A stretch of 20,886 nt of DNA from contig CBEVZC010000047.1 in the NCBI GenBank assembly GCA_965554225.1, positions 1-20,886 of the forward strand, written 5' to 3'. A program made the position numbers and the translations under genes. The notes below the pieces were generated by a model. The model searched no databases. It was not told the origin of the DNA and saw only the letters and a list, made by a program, of their open reading frames with translations. Each line of letters begins with the position of its first letter. The first letter of the stretch is position 1. Origin of the DNA: BMS3ABIN04 sp965554225. Its GTDB lineage: Bacteria; Bacteroidota; Ignavibacteria; Ignavibacteriales; Melioribacteraceae. Shown one piece after another: positions 7,829 through 15,071 of the stretch.

Positions 7829-8824
7829 TCAGTCTTGATTCTTACCAATTATTAACGAGCTACCGAAACTTGTATCCTTTCGTGTAATTTGTTTTAATCC
7901 GGCTTCACGCATCCAGCCGGATATTTCTTCTTCCGTATAAGTATCTCCGGCTTTCGTATTGACGAGCATATTCAGTGCGAATAGCGCTCCATTCTTCGGC
8001 TCTATTCTATTTTCATTCATAATGAAATCTTTAATAACAAGTTGTCCGTTTGGATTTAGGCTATCAACACATTTTTTAATCAGCAAGATATTTTCTTCCG
8101 GGGAATTACTATGAATTATTGCAGATAAAAATATCAAATCGAATTTACCGGGGAAATCATCGCTTAAATAATTTCCGGCCATAGTCTTAATTTTACTTTT
8201 CAGCTTTGCACCGGCAATATACTTTTGAGTTAAAGGAATTACATCGGGTAAATCGAAAACCGTAGCAATGATATCATTTTTAGCTTTTACAAAACCAAAG
8301 GAAAATATTCCGGAGCCGCCTCCAACGTCCAGCATAGACTTAACCTTGGTTAAATCTATTAGAAAAGGAATTACATTTGCTTGCTTTTTAGCTCGAGAAT
8401 GCATTGCGACAATAAACGCCTCTGTCCAATTTGCTTTTTCCTCTGATCTATCCGTTACCGATGTTCCCTTTCTAATTGTTTCGGTGAGCGTGCTCCAAGA
8501 TCTCCACAAAAACACATTATGTCCAAGAGTTCCTAAATAGTCGGGTTTATCTTTAACCAAGTACTGCGAAGCCTCATTCGAGTTATAAAACTTATTCTTA
8601 ACCTTCCGCAAAAATCCAAGCGCGCAAAGTGCATTCAAGAATCTATCGGTTGCATGCGGATCCGTGAGAAGCAAACCGGCAATTTCATTAGAGGTTTTAA
8701 GTTGACCTTCTAATTTTGTAAACAGATCAAATTCAATTGCAGTTAATAAAATTCTACTGTTTCGGTAAGAAGTTGTTAATTCAATTATACTTTGAGGTGT
8801 AAGCAGTTGATTATTTTTATCCAT
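7829..8824 (-). CDS. SAM-dependent O-methyltransferase-like protein with N-terminal dimerisation domain
   Basis: A 331-residue protein of the acetylserotonin/caffeate O-methyltransferase type (family 2). Residues about 10-90 form a winged-helix dimerisation domain (ELTTSYRNSRILLTAIEFD, then DRFLNALCALGFL). SAM-binding motif I LDVGGGSG is at 165-172, followed by VFDLPDVI (189-196). IIHSN (236-240) contains His238, which matches the usual catalytic base position. LNPNGQLVIKDF (256-267) is motif V-like. The substrate cannot be told from sequence. It is on the same strand as the DUF547/ppgK/zwf genes but 113 bp upstream, so it may or may not share their transcript. Its start codon faces the repeat island, and no strong ribosome site precedes the ATG. 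Confidence 0.8.
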   Translation of the reverse strand: MDKNNQLLTPQSIIELTTSYRNSRILLTAIEFDLFTKLEGQLKTSNEIAGLLLTDPHATDRFLNALCALGFLRKVKNKFYNSNEASQYLVKDKPDYLGTLGHNVFLWRSWSTLTETIRKGTSVTDRSEEKANWTEAFIVAMHSRAKKQANVIPFLIDLTKVKSMLDVGGGSGIFSFGFVKAKNDIIATVFDLPDVIPLTQKYIAGAKLKSKIKTMAGNYLSDDFPGKFDLIFLSAIIHSNSPEENILLIKKCVDSLNPNGQLVIKDFIMNENRIEPKNGALFALNMLVNTKAGDTYTEEEISGWMREAGLKQITRKDTSFGSSLIIGKNQD

Positions 8825-8920
8825 ATTCGTACCTATTTATAGAGAGCAATTATCTGGTTAAAAATAATAAAAAAGGAATTGTTTTATAAGTCTAAAATTT
8901 AAAGTGTTATACACGAGAAT
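8825..8920. other. Short A/T-rich leader of the methyltransferase gene
   Basis: This stretch between the methyltransferase start and the first repeat unit shows no ORF and no clear promoter. It marks the right boundary of the metabolic gene block and the left boundary of the repeat island. Confidence 0.4.
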
Positions 8921-9266
8921 TGAGAAGCCAGCTTTTATTTTCTCACCTTTCCTTTGACTGGAAAAGTTGTGCTTCTGGAGAATTGTAAAAGTTAGACTTC
9001 TTTCTGCTTGGGTTTTCAACAGAAGCAAACACTATCAAAAAAGCAAGCTCCATCGGAGCGGAATTATGGTAACACAATCAAAGGGGGAAAAAGAGCTCCA
9101 TCGGAGCGGAATTATAAAAAGGAACACAAACCGATAAAACAAAAGCAGCAAACGAAGGATTAAAACGTAGCCTAATAATATTGGCAAAGCATAATGTCGT
9201 TCCTACGGAACTTTATTGTAACCTTTACTGGAAATTTATTACCATAATATCGCATCTACGATGCTT
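8921..9266. repeat. Repeat unit A (complete, uninterrupted), hairpin-rich, REP/MITE-like
   Basis: A non-coding unit of about 345 bp with a second copy at 10081-10283 plus 11702-11843. In order it holds a long imperfect hairpin (8923-8976, arms AGAAGC...GCTTCT), a conserved segment around GTTAGACTTCTTTCTGCTTG, and two identical short hairpins GCTCC-ATC-GGAGC (9047-9059 and 9095-9107), each followed by GGAATTAT. Then come an A-rich spacer and two short hairpins in the opposite orientation: GTTCC-TAC-GGAAC (9199-9211) and GCATC-TAC-GATGC (9252-9264). On the reverse strand these last two are followed by GACATTAT and GATATTATGG. The unit is thus a set of inverted hairpin pairs with a common NATTAT flank. 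No coding capacity is seen. Confidence 0.85.
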
Positions 9267-9423
9267 AATTTAATATTTACAAAATGAACTGTATTCGAAT
9301 CAAGCATAAAGAGACTACAAATAAATTTTGTTAGGAATTGTAATTGATAAAAAGAAAATAAAATGTTTAATTAGCTCTATTAGTAGCAAAATTATGAGAA
9401 AAAAGCAAGAAATAAAAAACTAA
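9267..9423. other. Non-coding spacer between repeat unit A and the Y1 transposase
   Basis: About 157 bp of A/T-rich DNA without an ORF, recognisable promoter or copy of the island repeats. It separates unit A from the left hairpin of the transposase. Confidence 0.4.
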
Positions 9424-9439
9424 CGCTCCGTTAGGAGCG
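9424..9439 (+). repeat. Left hairpin of the Y1 transposase unit
   Basis: CGCTCC-GTTA-GGAGCG forms a 6-bp stem with a 4-base loop and is followed by TAATTAT, the flank seen after the hairpins of units A and B. The preceding bases CTAAC (9420-9424) can also pair with GTTAG (9430-9434), giving an alternative, mutually exclusive stem. Confidence 0.7.
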
Positions 9440-9470
9440 TAATTATAAAATAAATTGAAGGTAAGGTGAT

Positions 9471-9944
9471 ATGGCAAATACATACACACAACTAAATATT
9501 CAACTTATATTTTCAGTGCAAGGACGAGATTGCATTCTAAAAAATTCTTTCCGCAAAGAAGTGTTCAAATATATCAGTGGAATTCTAAAAGAAAACAACC
9601 AGTATCCTCTTGCTGTAAATGGTTATTTTGATCACATACATGCCTTTTTTGAATTAAATCCAAAAGATTCAATCTCAGATATAGCTCGTATTGTTAAATC
9701 TAATTCTTCGAAATGGATAAATAATAATAATTTCATTGGTACAAAATTTCATTGGCAGGAAGGTTATGGAGCGTTTTCTTATTCTCGTTCTCAAAGAGAC
9801 AAAGTTATAAAATATATAGCTAATCAGGAACAACATCACAAGAAAAAGAGTTTTAAAAATGAGTATCATGATTTTCTAAAAGCATTTGAAATTGAGTACG
9901 ATGAAAAGTATATGTTCCAGTGGGTAGATTTAACAGGTATTTAA
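9471..9944 (+). CDS. tnpA: Y1-family (HUH) transposase
   Basis: Catalyses single-strand cleavage and joining at hairpin-flanked sites. The 157-residue protein is a full-length single-domain Y1 transposase of the type common in Bacteroidota. The opening MANTYTQLNIQLIFSVQGRD is typical of that group. The metal-binding HUH motif is His55-Ile-His57 (FDHIHAFF). WQEGYGAFSYSRS is at 95-107. The nucleophile is probably Tyr115 in VIKYIANQEQHHKKK, with the usual Tyr-x3-Gln spacing to Gln119. All catalytic residues are present, so it may be active. A GAAGGTAAGGTG segment serves as ribosome site upstream of the ATG. No TnpB/IscB-type companion is seen. The hairpins around it, and their multiple copies nearby, suggest a REP-associated (RAYT-like) role; assignment to IS200/IS605 proper is the alternative. 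Confidence 0.9.
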   Translation: MANTYTQLNIQLIFSVQGRDCILKNSFRKEVFKYISGILKENNQYPLAVNGYFDHIHAFFELNPKDSISDIARIVKSNSSKWINNNNFIGTKFHWQEGYGAFSYSRSQRDKVIKYIANQEQHHKKKSFKNEYHDFLKAFEIEYDEKYMFQWVDLTGI

Positions 9945-9952
9945 TAAAAAAC

Positions 9953-10028
9953 ATAATGTCGTTCGTACGGAACTTTATTGTAATGTTTATTGGAAGTTTA
10001 TTACCATAATATAGCAACTACGATGTTT
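9953..10028. repeat. Inverted-hairpin module downstream of the Y1 transposase
   Basis: This module aligns base for base with the right part of unit A (9191-9266) and with 11768-11843. About eight differences separate it from A, while A and the third copy differ at about two positions. It holds GTTCGTACGGAAC and GCAACTACGATGT, both variants of the hairpins in the other copies. Confidence 0.8.
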
Positions 10029-10080
10029 GTTAGAGATATTTCAAAGCTCGTTGGGGAAAGGAACTCAAATTTTGGGAATG
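10029..10080. repeat. Tail segment between hairpin module and long hairpin, direct repeat of 11844-11930
   Basis: The segment starting GTTAGAGATATTTCAAA and running through AACTCAAATTTTGGGAA matches 11844 onward (GTTAGAAATATTTTAAA, then GTCCAAATTTTAAG), where the copy is longer. Together with the module before it, this makes a direct repeat of roughly 130-165 bp. Confidence 0.6.
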
Positions 10081-10283
10081 CGAGAAGCCCTACTTTATAC
10101 TTGCTCGCCTTTTTCAGGTAAAATTGGGCTTCTGGAGAATTGGAAAAGTTAGACTTCTTTCTGCTTGGGTTTTCAACAAAAGCAAACACGAACAAAAAAG
10201 CAAGCTCCGTAGTAGCGATATTACGGTAACATAATAAAATGGGGGAAAAAGAGCTCAATCGGAGCGGAATTATAAAAATGGAC
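10081..10283. repeat. Repeat unit B, left part (split by the IS4-family insertion)
   Basis: This part parallels 8921-9120 of unit A: a long hairpin (10083-10133, arms AGAAGCCC and GGGCTTCT), the GTTAGACTTCTTTCTGCTTG segment, a first short hairpin now altered to GCTCC-GTA-GTAGC followed by GATATTACGG (10204 onward), and a second GCTCAATCGGAGC (10253-10265) followed by GGAATTAT. The copy then stops at AAAATGGAC, where the IS begins, and resumes at 11702. Confidence 0.85.
10275..10283. repeat. Target-site duplication, left copy (AAAATGGAC)
   Basis: The nine bases AAAATGGAC immediately outside the left inverted repeat are repeated exactly at 11693-11701, immediately outside the right one. Nine bp or slightly more is the usual duplication length for IS4-family elements. 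Confidence 0.9.
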
Positions 10284-10301
10284 CACAACTATCCGAAAGT
10301 T
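10284..10301 (+). repeat. Left terminal inverted repeat of the IS4-family element
   Basis: CACAACTATCCGAAAGTT matches the reverse complement of 11675-11692 (CACACCCATCCGAAAGTT) at 16 of 18 positions, with the inner 11 bases identical. Confidence 0.9.
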
Positions 10302-10379
10302 GAGAGAAAACAAAAAAGCTCCAGCACGTCAGTGACATGCAAGCTATCTTTGTAGTTGACAAAAACACAAGGATAATCT

Positions 10380-11627
10380 ATGGAGCTTTTTAGTAGGAAC
10401 AAAAATAACAAGAAACCGTTAATACGTCAAATATTAGATTTGATACCACGAGATATATTCCAGTCATGTGTAGCGGAATATAAAACTAATAAGGGCTGTT
10501 CAAGGTATAAGACTTATGATCAGTTTGTAGCCATGAGTTTCGGACAGCTGAATAAGAGTATAACACTTAGTGACATATCCTCCGGGATAGGCGTAAGTGA
10601 GATATTTATCAAAGACTTAGGTTTATCACAATCACCGGCACGCTCAACAATGAGTGATGGGAACAAGAAAAGGAATTGGAAAGTCTATGAACTACTTTAT
10701 TATAAGGTCATTAAGCACTATGAAAATATTTTAACCAAAAAGAACCAAAGAAAAATAATAGAAGAAATAAAAGGGAAAACAATTAAGCTAATAGATAGCA
10801 CAATAATATCTGTATGCTTATCAATGTTTGATTGGGCAAAATATCGGACAGCTAAAGGAGGCATAAAGATACATACTTGTTGGGATGATACATTAATGAT
10901 ACCAGATGTAATAAATATTACAAATGCCAAACTACATGATAGTAAAGGGCTTGGTAAACTTGTTTTTTCGAAAGGGACTATTATTGTAGAGGATAGAGCT
11001 TATTTTGATTTCACCCTTATGCTTAGCAGAATAAGGGCAGAAAATGTTTTTGTTACAAGAATAAAGAAAAATACATTATTTGAAATAATTGCAGAAACAG
11101 ACTTACTTGAGGAGACAAGTGATAATATTCTGAAAGATGAAATAATAACACTAACTTCAGATAAAGCTAAGGAATGTGGAATAAATGAAGAAAAACTACG
11201 TTTAGTTCACGTTTACAAAGAAGATGAAAACAAAGTAATTGAAATAGTAACGAACCAATTAGAGTGGAAAGCAGAAACTATTGCCGACTTATATAAAAAA
11301 CGTTGGGATATTGAGTTGTTTTTTAAGGCAATGAAACAAAATCTTCAAATTAAATCATTTCTTGGTACAAGCCAGAATGCTGTTAAATCACAGATTTACA
11401 TCGCACTAATATGTTATCTGCTATTAGAATTATTAAGAAGAACCGCAACTAAAAAAACAGTGGCATTTTCTAATTTTGTAGAGAAAATAAGATTTTGCTT
11501 ACCTTATTATTTGTCAATAAGCTACGTCTGTAATCATATAAGCGAAGGAGCAAAGAGGGTTAAACGATCACCACCACTTTTGCTGCTATTTCCAAATCAT
11601 GACTTATTTTCTTGTGAATACGGATAA
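10380..11627 (+). CDS. IS4-family DDE transposase
   Basis: Cuts and joins the element ends by a DDE mechanism. The 415-residue protein has a short N-terminal DNA-binding region (about 10-95; ILDLIPRDIFQSCVAEY and the Bacteroidota-type GCSRYKTYDQFVAMSFGQL) and an RNase-H-like core. The acidic triad is Asp139 in LIDST, Asp205 in VEDRAYFD, and Glu312 in the IS4 signature Tyr305-x2-Arg308-x3-Glu312-x6-Lys319 (YKKRWDIELFFKAMK). A beta-strand-rich insertion separates the second Asp from the Glu, as in IS4 enzymes. The gene is intact and fills the element between its inverted repeats. AAGGA lies 7 nt before the ATG. Confidence 0.94.
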   Translation: MELFSRNKNNKKPLIRQILDLIPRDIFQSCVAEYKTNKGCSRYKTYDQFVAMSFGQLNKSITLSDISSGIGVSEIFIKDLGLSQSPARSTMSDGNKKRNWKVYELLYYKVIKHYENILTKKNQRKIIEEIKGKTIKLIDSTIISVCLSMFDWAKYRTAKGGIKIHTCWDDTLMIPDVINITNAKLHDSKGLGKLVFSKGTIIVEDRAYFDFTLMLSRIRAENVFVTRIKKNTLFEIIAETDLLEETSDNILKDEIITLTSDKAKECGINEEKLRLVHVYKEDENKVIEIVTNQLEWKAETIADLYKKRWDIELFFKAMKQNLQIKSFLGTSQNAVKSQIYIALICYLLLELLRRTATKKTVAFSNFVEKIRFCLPYYLSISYVCNHISEGAKRVKRSPPLLLLFPNHDLFSCEYG

Positions 11628-11674
11628 TTGCGTTGATTAACAAACATATTTCAACTATTTTTTTAACTTCCGAA

Positions 11675-11692
11675 AACTTTCGGATGGGTGTG
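11675..11692 (-). repeat. Right terminal inverted repeat of the IS4-family element
   Basis: The partner of 10284-10301, 16 of 18 matched. It is followed directly by the second AAAATGGAC. A nearby copy of the core, CTTCCGAAAACTTTCGG, also makes a small local palindrome just inside this end. Confidence 0.9.
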
Positions 11693-11701
11693 AAAATGGA
11701 C
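11693..11701. repeat. Target-site duplication, right copy (AAAATGGAC)
   Basis: Identical to the nine bases at 10275-10283. Sequence beyond it (ATAAACCGATAAAAC) continues repeat unit B as expected from unit A (CACAAACCGATAAAAC). Confidence 0.9.
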
Positions 11702-11843
11702 ATAAACCGATAAAACATAAGGAACAAATGAAGATTAAACACGTAGCCAAATAATAATAGGCAAAACATAATGTCGTTCCTTCGGAACTTTATTGTAACC
11801 TTTACTGGAAATTTATTACCATAATATCGCATCTACAATGCTT
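11702..11843. repeat. Repeat unit B, right part
   Basis: This part parallels 9121-9266 of unit A, with the spacer ACCGATAAAAC, then hairpins GTTCC-TTC-GGAAC (11776-11788) and GCATC-TAC-AATGC (11829-11841). The 74-bp hairpin module is almost identical to that in unit A, differing at about two positions. The loop change TAC to TTC leaves the stem intact, while CGATGC to CAATGC weakens the second stem. Confidence 0.85.
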
Positions 11844-11930
11844 GTTAGAAATATTTTAAATTTACGTTGGAGAAAGAAGTCCAAATTTTAAGATGGAAGA
11901 AGTCCAACTTTTTTAAAACAACTGGGAAAG
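11844..11930. repeat. Tail of repeat unit B
   Basis: The segment resembles 10029-10080 and then adds AGAAGTCCAACTTTTTT (from about 11898), which is an inverted match to the AAAAGTTAGACTTCT segment next to the left long hairpin. It therefore forms part of an inverted end of the unit. Confidence 0.6.
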
Positions 11931-11932
11931 CG

Positions 11933-11983
11933 AGAAGCCCAACTTTTCCCGCCAAAGGCGTGGAATTAAAAAGCTGGGCTTCT
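11933..11983. repeat. Long hairpin at the right end of the repeat island; possible terminator of the glucosidase gene
   Basis: AGAAGCCCAACTTTT (11933-11947) pairs with AAAAAGCTGGGCTTCT (11968-11983), about 14 of 15 positions, with an inner CGCC-AAA-GGCG-type stem. It is the third copy of the long hairpin seen at 8923-8976 and 10083-10133. It lies 15 bp downstream of the stop of the minus-strand glucosidase gene, so it could also stop transcription there, though no long U-run follows the stem on that strand. Confidence 0.65.
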
Positions 11984-11997
11984 GAATTTCCGGATAT

Positions 11998-14628
11998 TTA
12001 ATTACATTTTGCTCTCGGCTGCAGTAACTTTGCAATTAAAGCCGTCCAGCCGGTTTGATGAGACGCACCCAATCCTTCGCCGGTATCTCCGTTAAAGTAT
12101 TCATAAAAAAGAATATAATTTTTAAAATCCGGATCTTTTTGAAATAATTTGTTTTTTCCAAAGACAGGACGATTTCCGTTATCATCTTTTAGAAATATTT
12201 TAATTAATCTTTTTGACAGTTCGTTTGCAATTTCATTTATTGTTAAATAATTAGCTGATTTAGCAGGATATTCAACTTTAAAATCATCTCCAAAATAATG
12301 ATGGAATCGCTGGAGTGCTTCAATTAGTAAAAAGTTAACCGGAAACCAAACCGGTCCTCGCCAATTTGAGTTTCCGCCGAACATGCCGGAATCGGATTCT
12401 GCCGGTAAATATTTGACTTCGTATTGATTCCCATTTAATTTTAAAACATATGGATTTTCTTTGTGATATTTTGAAAGAGAACGCACTCCATAATCAGACA
12501 AGAATTCAGTTTCATCCAACATTCGTTTGAGAAGCATCTTCATTCTATGCCCTCTTAACAATGAAAGAAGATGACGTTCGCCCTTTCCTTTAACATTCCA
12601 ATGCGAAACAAGGCTTGCAAGATCAGGTCTGTATTTTAGGAACCATTTTAATCTTACATTAAATTCGGGAAGTTGTTTTAACAATTCCGGTTCCAAAACT
12701 TCTACAGCTAAAAGGGGAATTAATCCAACCATGGAACGGATTTTCAGTTTGCTGTGTTTACCGTTCGGTAAATGGAGCGCATCGTAATAAAACTCATCTT
12801 CCTCATCCCAAAGACCAATTCCCTCTCCCGCAATGTTTGTCATCGCCGAAGCAATATAAAGGAAGTGTTCAAAAAACTTTGTTGCCAAATCTTGATAAAT
12901 CGGTTTTGTTAAAGACAGTTCCAACGCAATCCGCATTAAATTTAAACTATACATTCCCATCCAGCTTGTTCCGTCCGACTGATCAATATGTCCGCCAATA
13001 GGAAGTTCGGTACTTCTGTCAAATATTCCGATATTATCCATACCGAGGAACCCACCTTGGAATATGTTGTGACCGTCTTCGTCTTTTTTATTAACCCACC
13101 AAGTAAAGTTTATAAGTAATTTATGGAAAATTCGTTCGAGAAAATCTACATCTCCTTTCCCGCTGTACTTTTTGTCTATTTTGTAAACCCGCCACGCAGC
13201 CCAAGCATGGACGGGCGGATTGACATCGCTAAAATTCCATTCGTATGCCGGAAGCTGACCGTTGGGATGCATATACCATTCACGTGTAAAAAGTAACAAT
13301 TGCTCTTTGGCAAATTCAGCATCAATAATAGAAAAAGGTATGGTGTGAAATGCAGAATCCCAAACAGCAAACCATGGATATTCCCATTTATCCGGCATCG
13401 AAATAATATCGGCGTTATTTAAATGTTCCCAATCGGAATTCCTCCCTTTTTTACGGCTCTCCGGCGGTTTAGGTTGGTCCGGGTCGCCATTCAACCATTC
13501 CGGAATATCATAGTAATAAAATTGTTTAGACCATAATAAGCCTGCAAATGCTTGTCGCTGAACATTCTTTTCATCTTCATTTTTGATCTCCGCTTGAATC
13601 TCATCATAAAACTCATTTGCACTCCTCTTAGCTTCACCAAATAAATTCTGAAAATTTTTAAACGGAGAAAGTAGTTCTTTTTCTGTGAAGCGAAGTTTAA
13701 TATTTTTTTTACCACCCGGAGAAATTTGTAACTTGTAACAAATAGCAGCTTTCGTTCCTTTCTGTTTAGGATTGACCGCATTTCTTTTTCCGTGCACAAT
13801 TAATTCATTTATTCCGTCTTTAAAATATTTTTTATCCGAATTAACCCCGTAAAGTTTTTTTGTGTTTGTTTCATTTTCACAAAATAGGACTTCAGCCTGA
13901 TCTTCAAAATGCAAATAGTATTTTCCTAATTTTTTATGATCAATATCAATTTGATTTTCTTTTCCCAACCGCATTTGCGGTTTTGCACACTTATCGTCCC
14001 ACGACCAAATATTTCTAAACCAAATTTGCGGAAGCAGAACTAAATCGGATATTTCATCGGATTGATTTACAACCGTTATTTTTATCAAGATATCTTCCGG
14101 AGCTATTTTTACATATTCAATAAAAACATCAAAATATCTATTATCATTAAAAATTCCAGTATCAACTAATTCATATTCAGGTTGTTCCTTACTTCTTTTT
14201 TTGTTTTCGTCAATTAGTTTTCTATAAGGAAATTCCGATTGAGGATACTTATAAAGATATTTCATGTAAGAATGCGTCGGGATATTATCCAAATAATAGT
14301 AATACTCTTTTACATCTTCACCGTGATTGCCTTGAGGTCCCGTCAAACCGAATAGTCTTTCCTTTATAACCGGATCTTTGCCATTCCACAATGAAACTGA
14401 AAAACAGAGTAACTGCTTATCATCAGAGATTCCGGCAATTCCGTCTTCGCCCCAACGATATGCTTTACTAAGAGCCATTTCGTAAGTTACGCTATCCCAG
14501 GCGTTACCGTCTGCGCTGTAATCTTCCCGCACCGTTCCCCATTGCCGTTCGGATAGGTAAGGTCCCCATTTTTTCCAATTTGCTTTTTTAGCTTTGTGCT
14601 GAATCAGCTTTTTAATTTCTTCATTCAT
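11998..14628 (-). CDS. GH63-type / MGH1-like glycoside hydrolase (putative glucosidase)
   Basis: An 876-residue cytosolic enzyme of the group often labelled glucosidase or MGH1-like glycoside hydrolase (GH63, with an (alpha/alpha)6 barrel). No signal peptide is seen. The N-terminal region carries the group-specific ANWKKWGPYLSERQWGTVRED (16-36, quoted in part) and YRWGEDGIAGISDD (57-70). A beta-sandwich-like segment spans roughly 160-320, and the barrel runs from about 355 to the end. Barrel motifs are WFAVWDSAFHT (419-429) with Asp424 as candidate acid, GQLPAYEW (457-464), IDQSDGTSWMGMY (548-560), WRGPVWFPVN near 750, and GEGLGASHQTGWT (850-862) with Glu851 as candidate base. The real substrate (an alpha-glucoside such as glucosylglycerate, or an oligosaccharide) is not shown by the sequence. 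It stands alone: the repeat island is downstream and a 443-bp gap upstream. Confidence 0.85.
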   Translation of the reverse strand: MNEEIKKLIQHKAKKANWKKWGPYLSERQWGTVREDYSADGNAWDSVTYEMALSKAYRWGEDGIAGISDDKQLLCFSVSLWNGKDPVIKERLFGLTGPQGNHGEDVKEYYYYLDNIPTHSYMKYLYKYPQSEFPYRKLIDENKKRSKEQPEYELVDTGIFNDNRYFDVFIEYVKIAPEDILIKITVVNQSDEISDLVLLPQIWFRNIWSWDDKCAKPQMRLGKENQIDIDHKKLGKYYLHFEDQAEVLFCENETNTKKLYGVNSDKKYFKDGINELIVHGKRNAVNPKQKGTKAAICYKLQISPGGKKNIKLRFTEKELLSPFKNFQNLFGEAKRSANEFYDEIQAEIKNEDEKNVQRQAFAGLLWSKQFYYYDIPEWLNGDPDQPKPPESRKKGRNSDWEHLNNADIISMPDKWEYPWFAVWDSAFHTIPFSIIDAEFAKEQLLLFTREWYMHPNGQLPAYEWNFSDVNPPVHAWAAWRVYKIDKKYSGKGDVDFLERIFHKLLINFTWWVNKKDEDGHNIFQGGFLGMDNIGIFDRSTELPIGGHIDQSDGTSWMGMYSLNLMRIALELSLTKPIYQDLATKFFEHFLYIASAMTNIAGEGIGLWDEEDEFYYDALHLPNGKHSKLKIRSMVGLIPLLAVEVLEPELLKQLPEFNVRLKWFLKYRPDLASLVSHWNVKGKGERHLLSLLRGHRMKMLLKRMLDETEFLSDYGVRSLSKYHKENPYVLKLNGNQYEVKYLPAESDSGMFGGNSNWRGPVWFPVNFLLIEALQRFHHYFGDDFKVEYPAKSANYLTINEIANELSKRLIKIFLKDDNGNRPVFGKNKLFQKDPDFKNYILFYEYFNGDTGEGLGASHQTGWTALIAKLLQPRAKCN

Positions 14629-15071
14629 TTTGATAATATTAAATTATTAACACTCTACAATAATAAAATTACCTTCTTGTTAATGTCATATCACTTACAG
14701 AAGAATATAAAAATATTTTGAGAAAAGAAATTTAGGAAAAGATAACTAACTTAAAATAAAAGCACTAACTGCTTGCCTAAAGAACCAAATTGTCTATTAA
14801 GAATATATAAAAGTATGATGTAAACACTAGTGTATAAATGATCCAAATCAGTAAAAGAAGTATTAACGCTTTTCATTTAATTGATGAATGTAATTCCCGG
14901 TTTTCCTTAAAATATCCTCTGAAAAAACTATTTCTTGAGGTAAAATAAAAAATCCAATGAACACTTAATCAATTAATTTGTTTTGCAAATCAATTTTTAT
15001 GTGAAAATATTTTTGATAAATAACGAATAATACATAAAAGCTAATTAGGAATATTCCACATTGATAAAAAT
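14629..15071. other. 443-bp intergenic region, no gene seen
   Basis: This A/T-rich stretch lies between the fructosamine-kinase gene (ending at 15072) and the glucosidase gene (starting at 14628). It should contain the glucosidase promoter and the upstream terminator, but I could not fix either. The only small symmetry is GGAATATTCC at 15048-15057. No copy of the repeat island and no RNA gene is recognisable. Confidence 0.4.

Larger units (their letters stand above)
9424..10028 (+). mobile_element. Y1 (HUH) transposase gene with flanking hairpins, IS200/IS605- or RAYT-like
   Basis: The transposase gene 9471-9944 is bracketed by a left hairpin (9424-9439, C-GCTCC-GTTA-GGAGC-G followed by TAATTAT) and a right module (9953-10028) holding GTTCGTACGGAAC (9961-9973) and GCAACTACGATGT. 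These flanks belong to the same hairpin family as the repeat units on either side. The exact element ends cannot be set from one copy, because IS200/IS605-type elements lack terminal inverted repeats and target duplications. The bounds given are the outer hairpins. Confidence 0.6.
10284..11692 (+). mobile_element. Complete IS4-family insertion sequence (1409 bp)
   Basis: A complete element: an 18-bp left inverted repeat, one intact transposase gene, an 18-bp right inverted repeat, and a 9-bp direct target duplication on both sides. It interrupts repeat unit B; removing it together with one duplication copy restores a sequence colinear with unit A. The perfect duplication and intact gene argue for a recent insertion. 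No IS name is assigned. Confidence 0.92.

Noticed and set aside
10001..10288. Minus-strand ORF of 95 codons in the repeat unit
   Set aside because: It lies wholly in repeat DNA, runs through hairpins, has no ribosome site and no recognisable protein pattern.
11560..11832. Minus-strand ORF of 90 codons crossing the right end of the IS
   Set aside because: It spans the transposase 3' end, the inverted repeat and the target duplication, so it was created by the insertion and is unlikely to be a gene.
8921..11990. Repeated short palindromes as a possible CRISPR array
   Set aside because: Copies are few, in both orientations, differ in sequence and are irregularly spaced; there is no constant repeat/spacer pattern and no cas gene.
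13176..13799. Two minus-strand ORFs inside the glucosidase gene
   Set aside because: Both are in a different frame of a gene with clear family motifs throughout; they are shadows.
15048..15057. GGAATATTCC palindrome after the fructosamine-kinase gene as a terminator
   Set aside because: The stem is too short with no loop and no U-run; it is not a convincing terminator.
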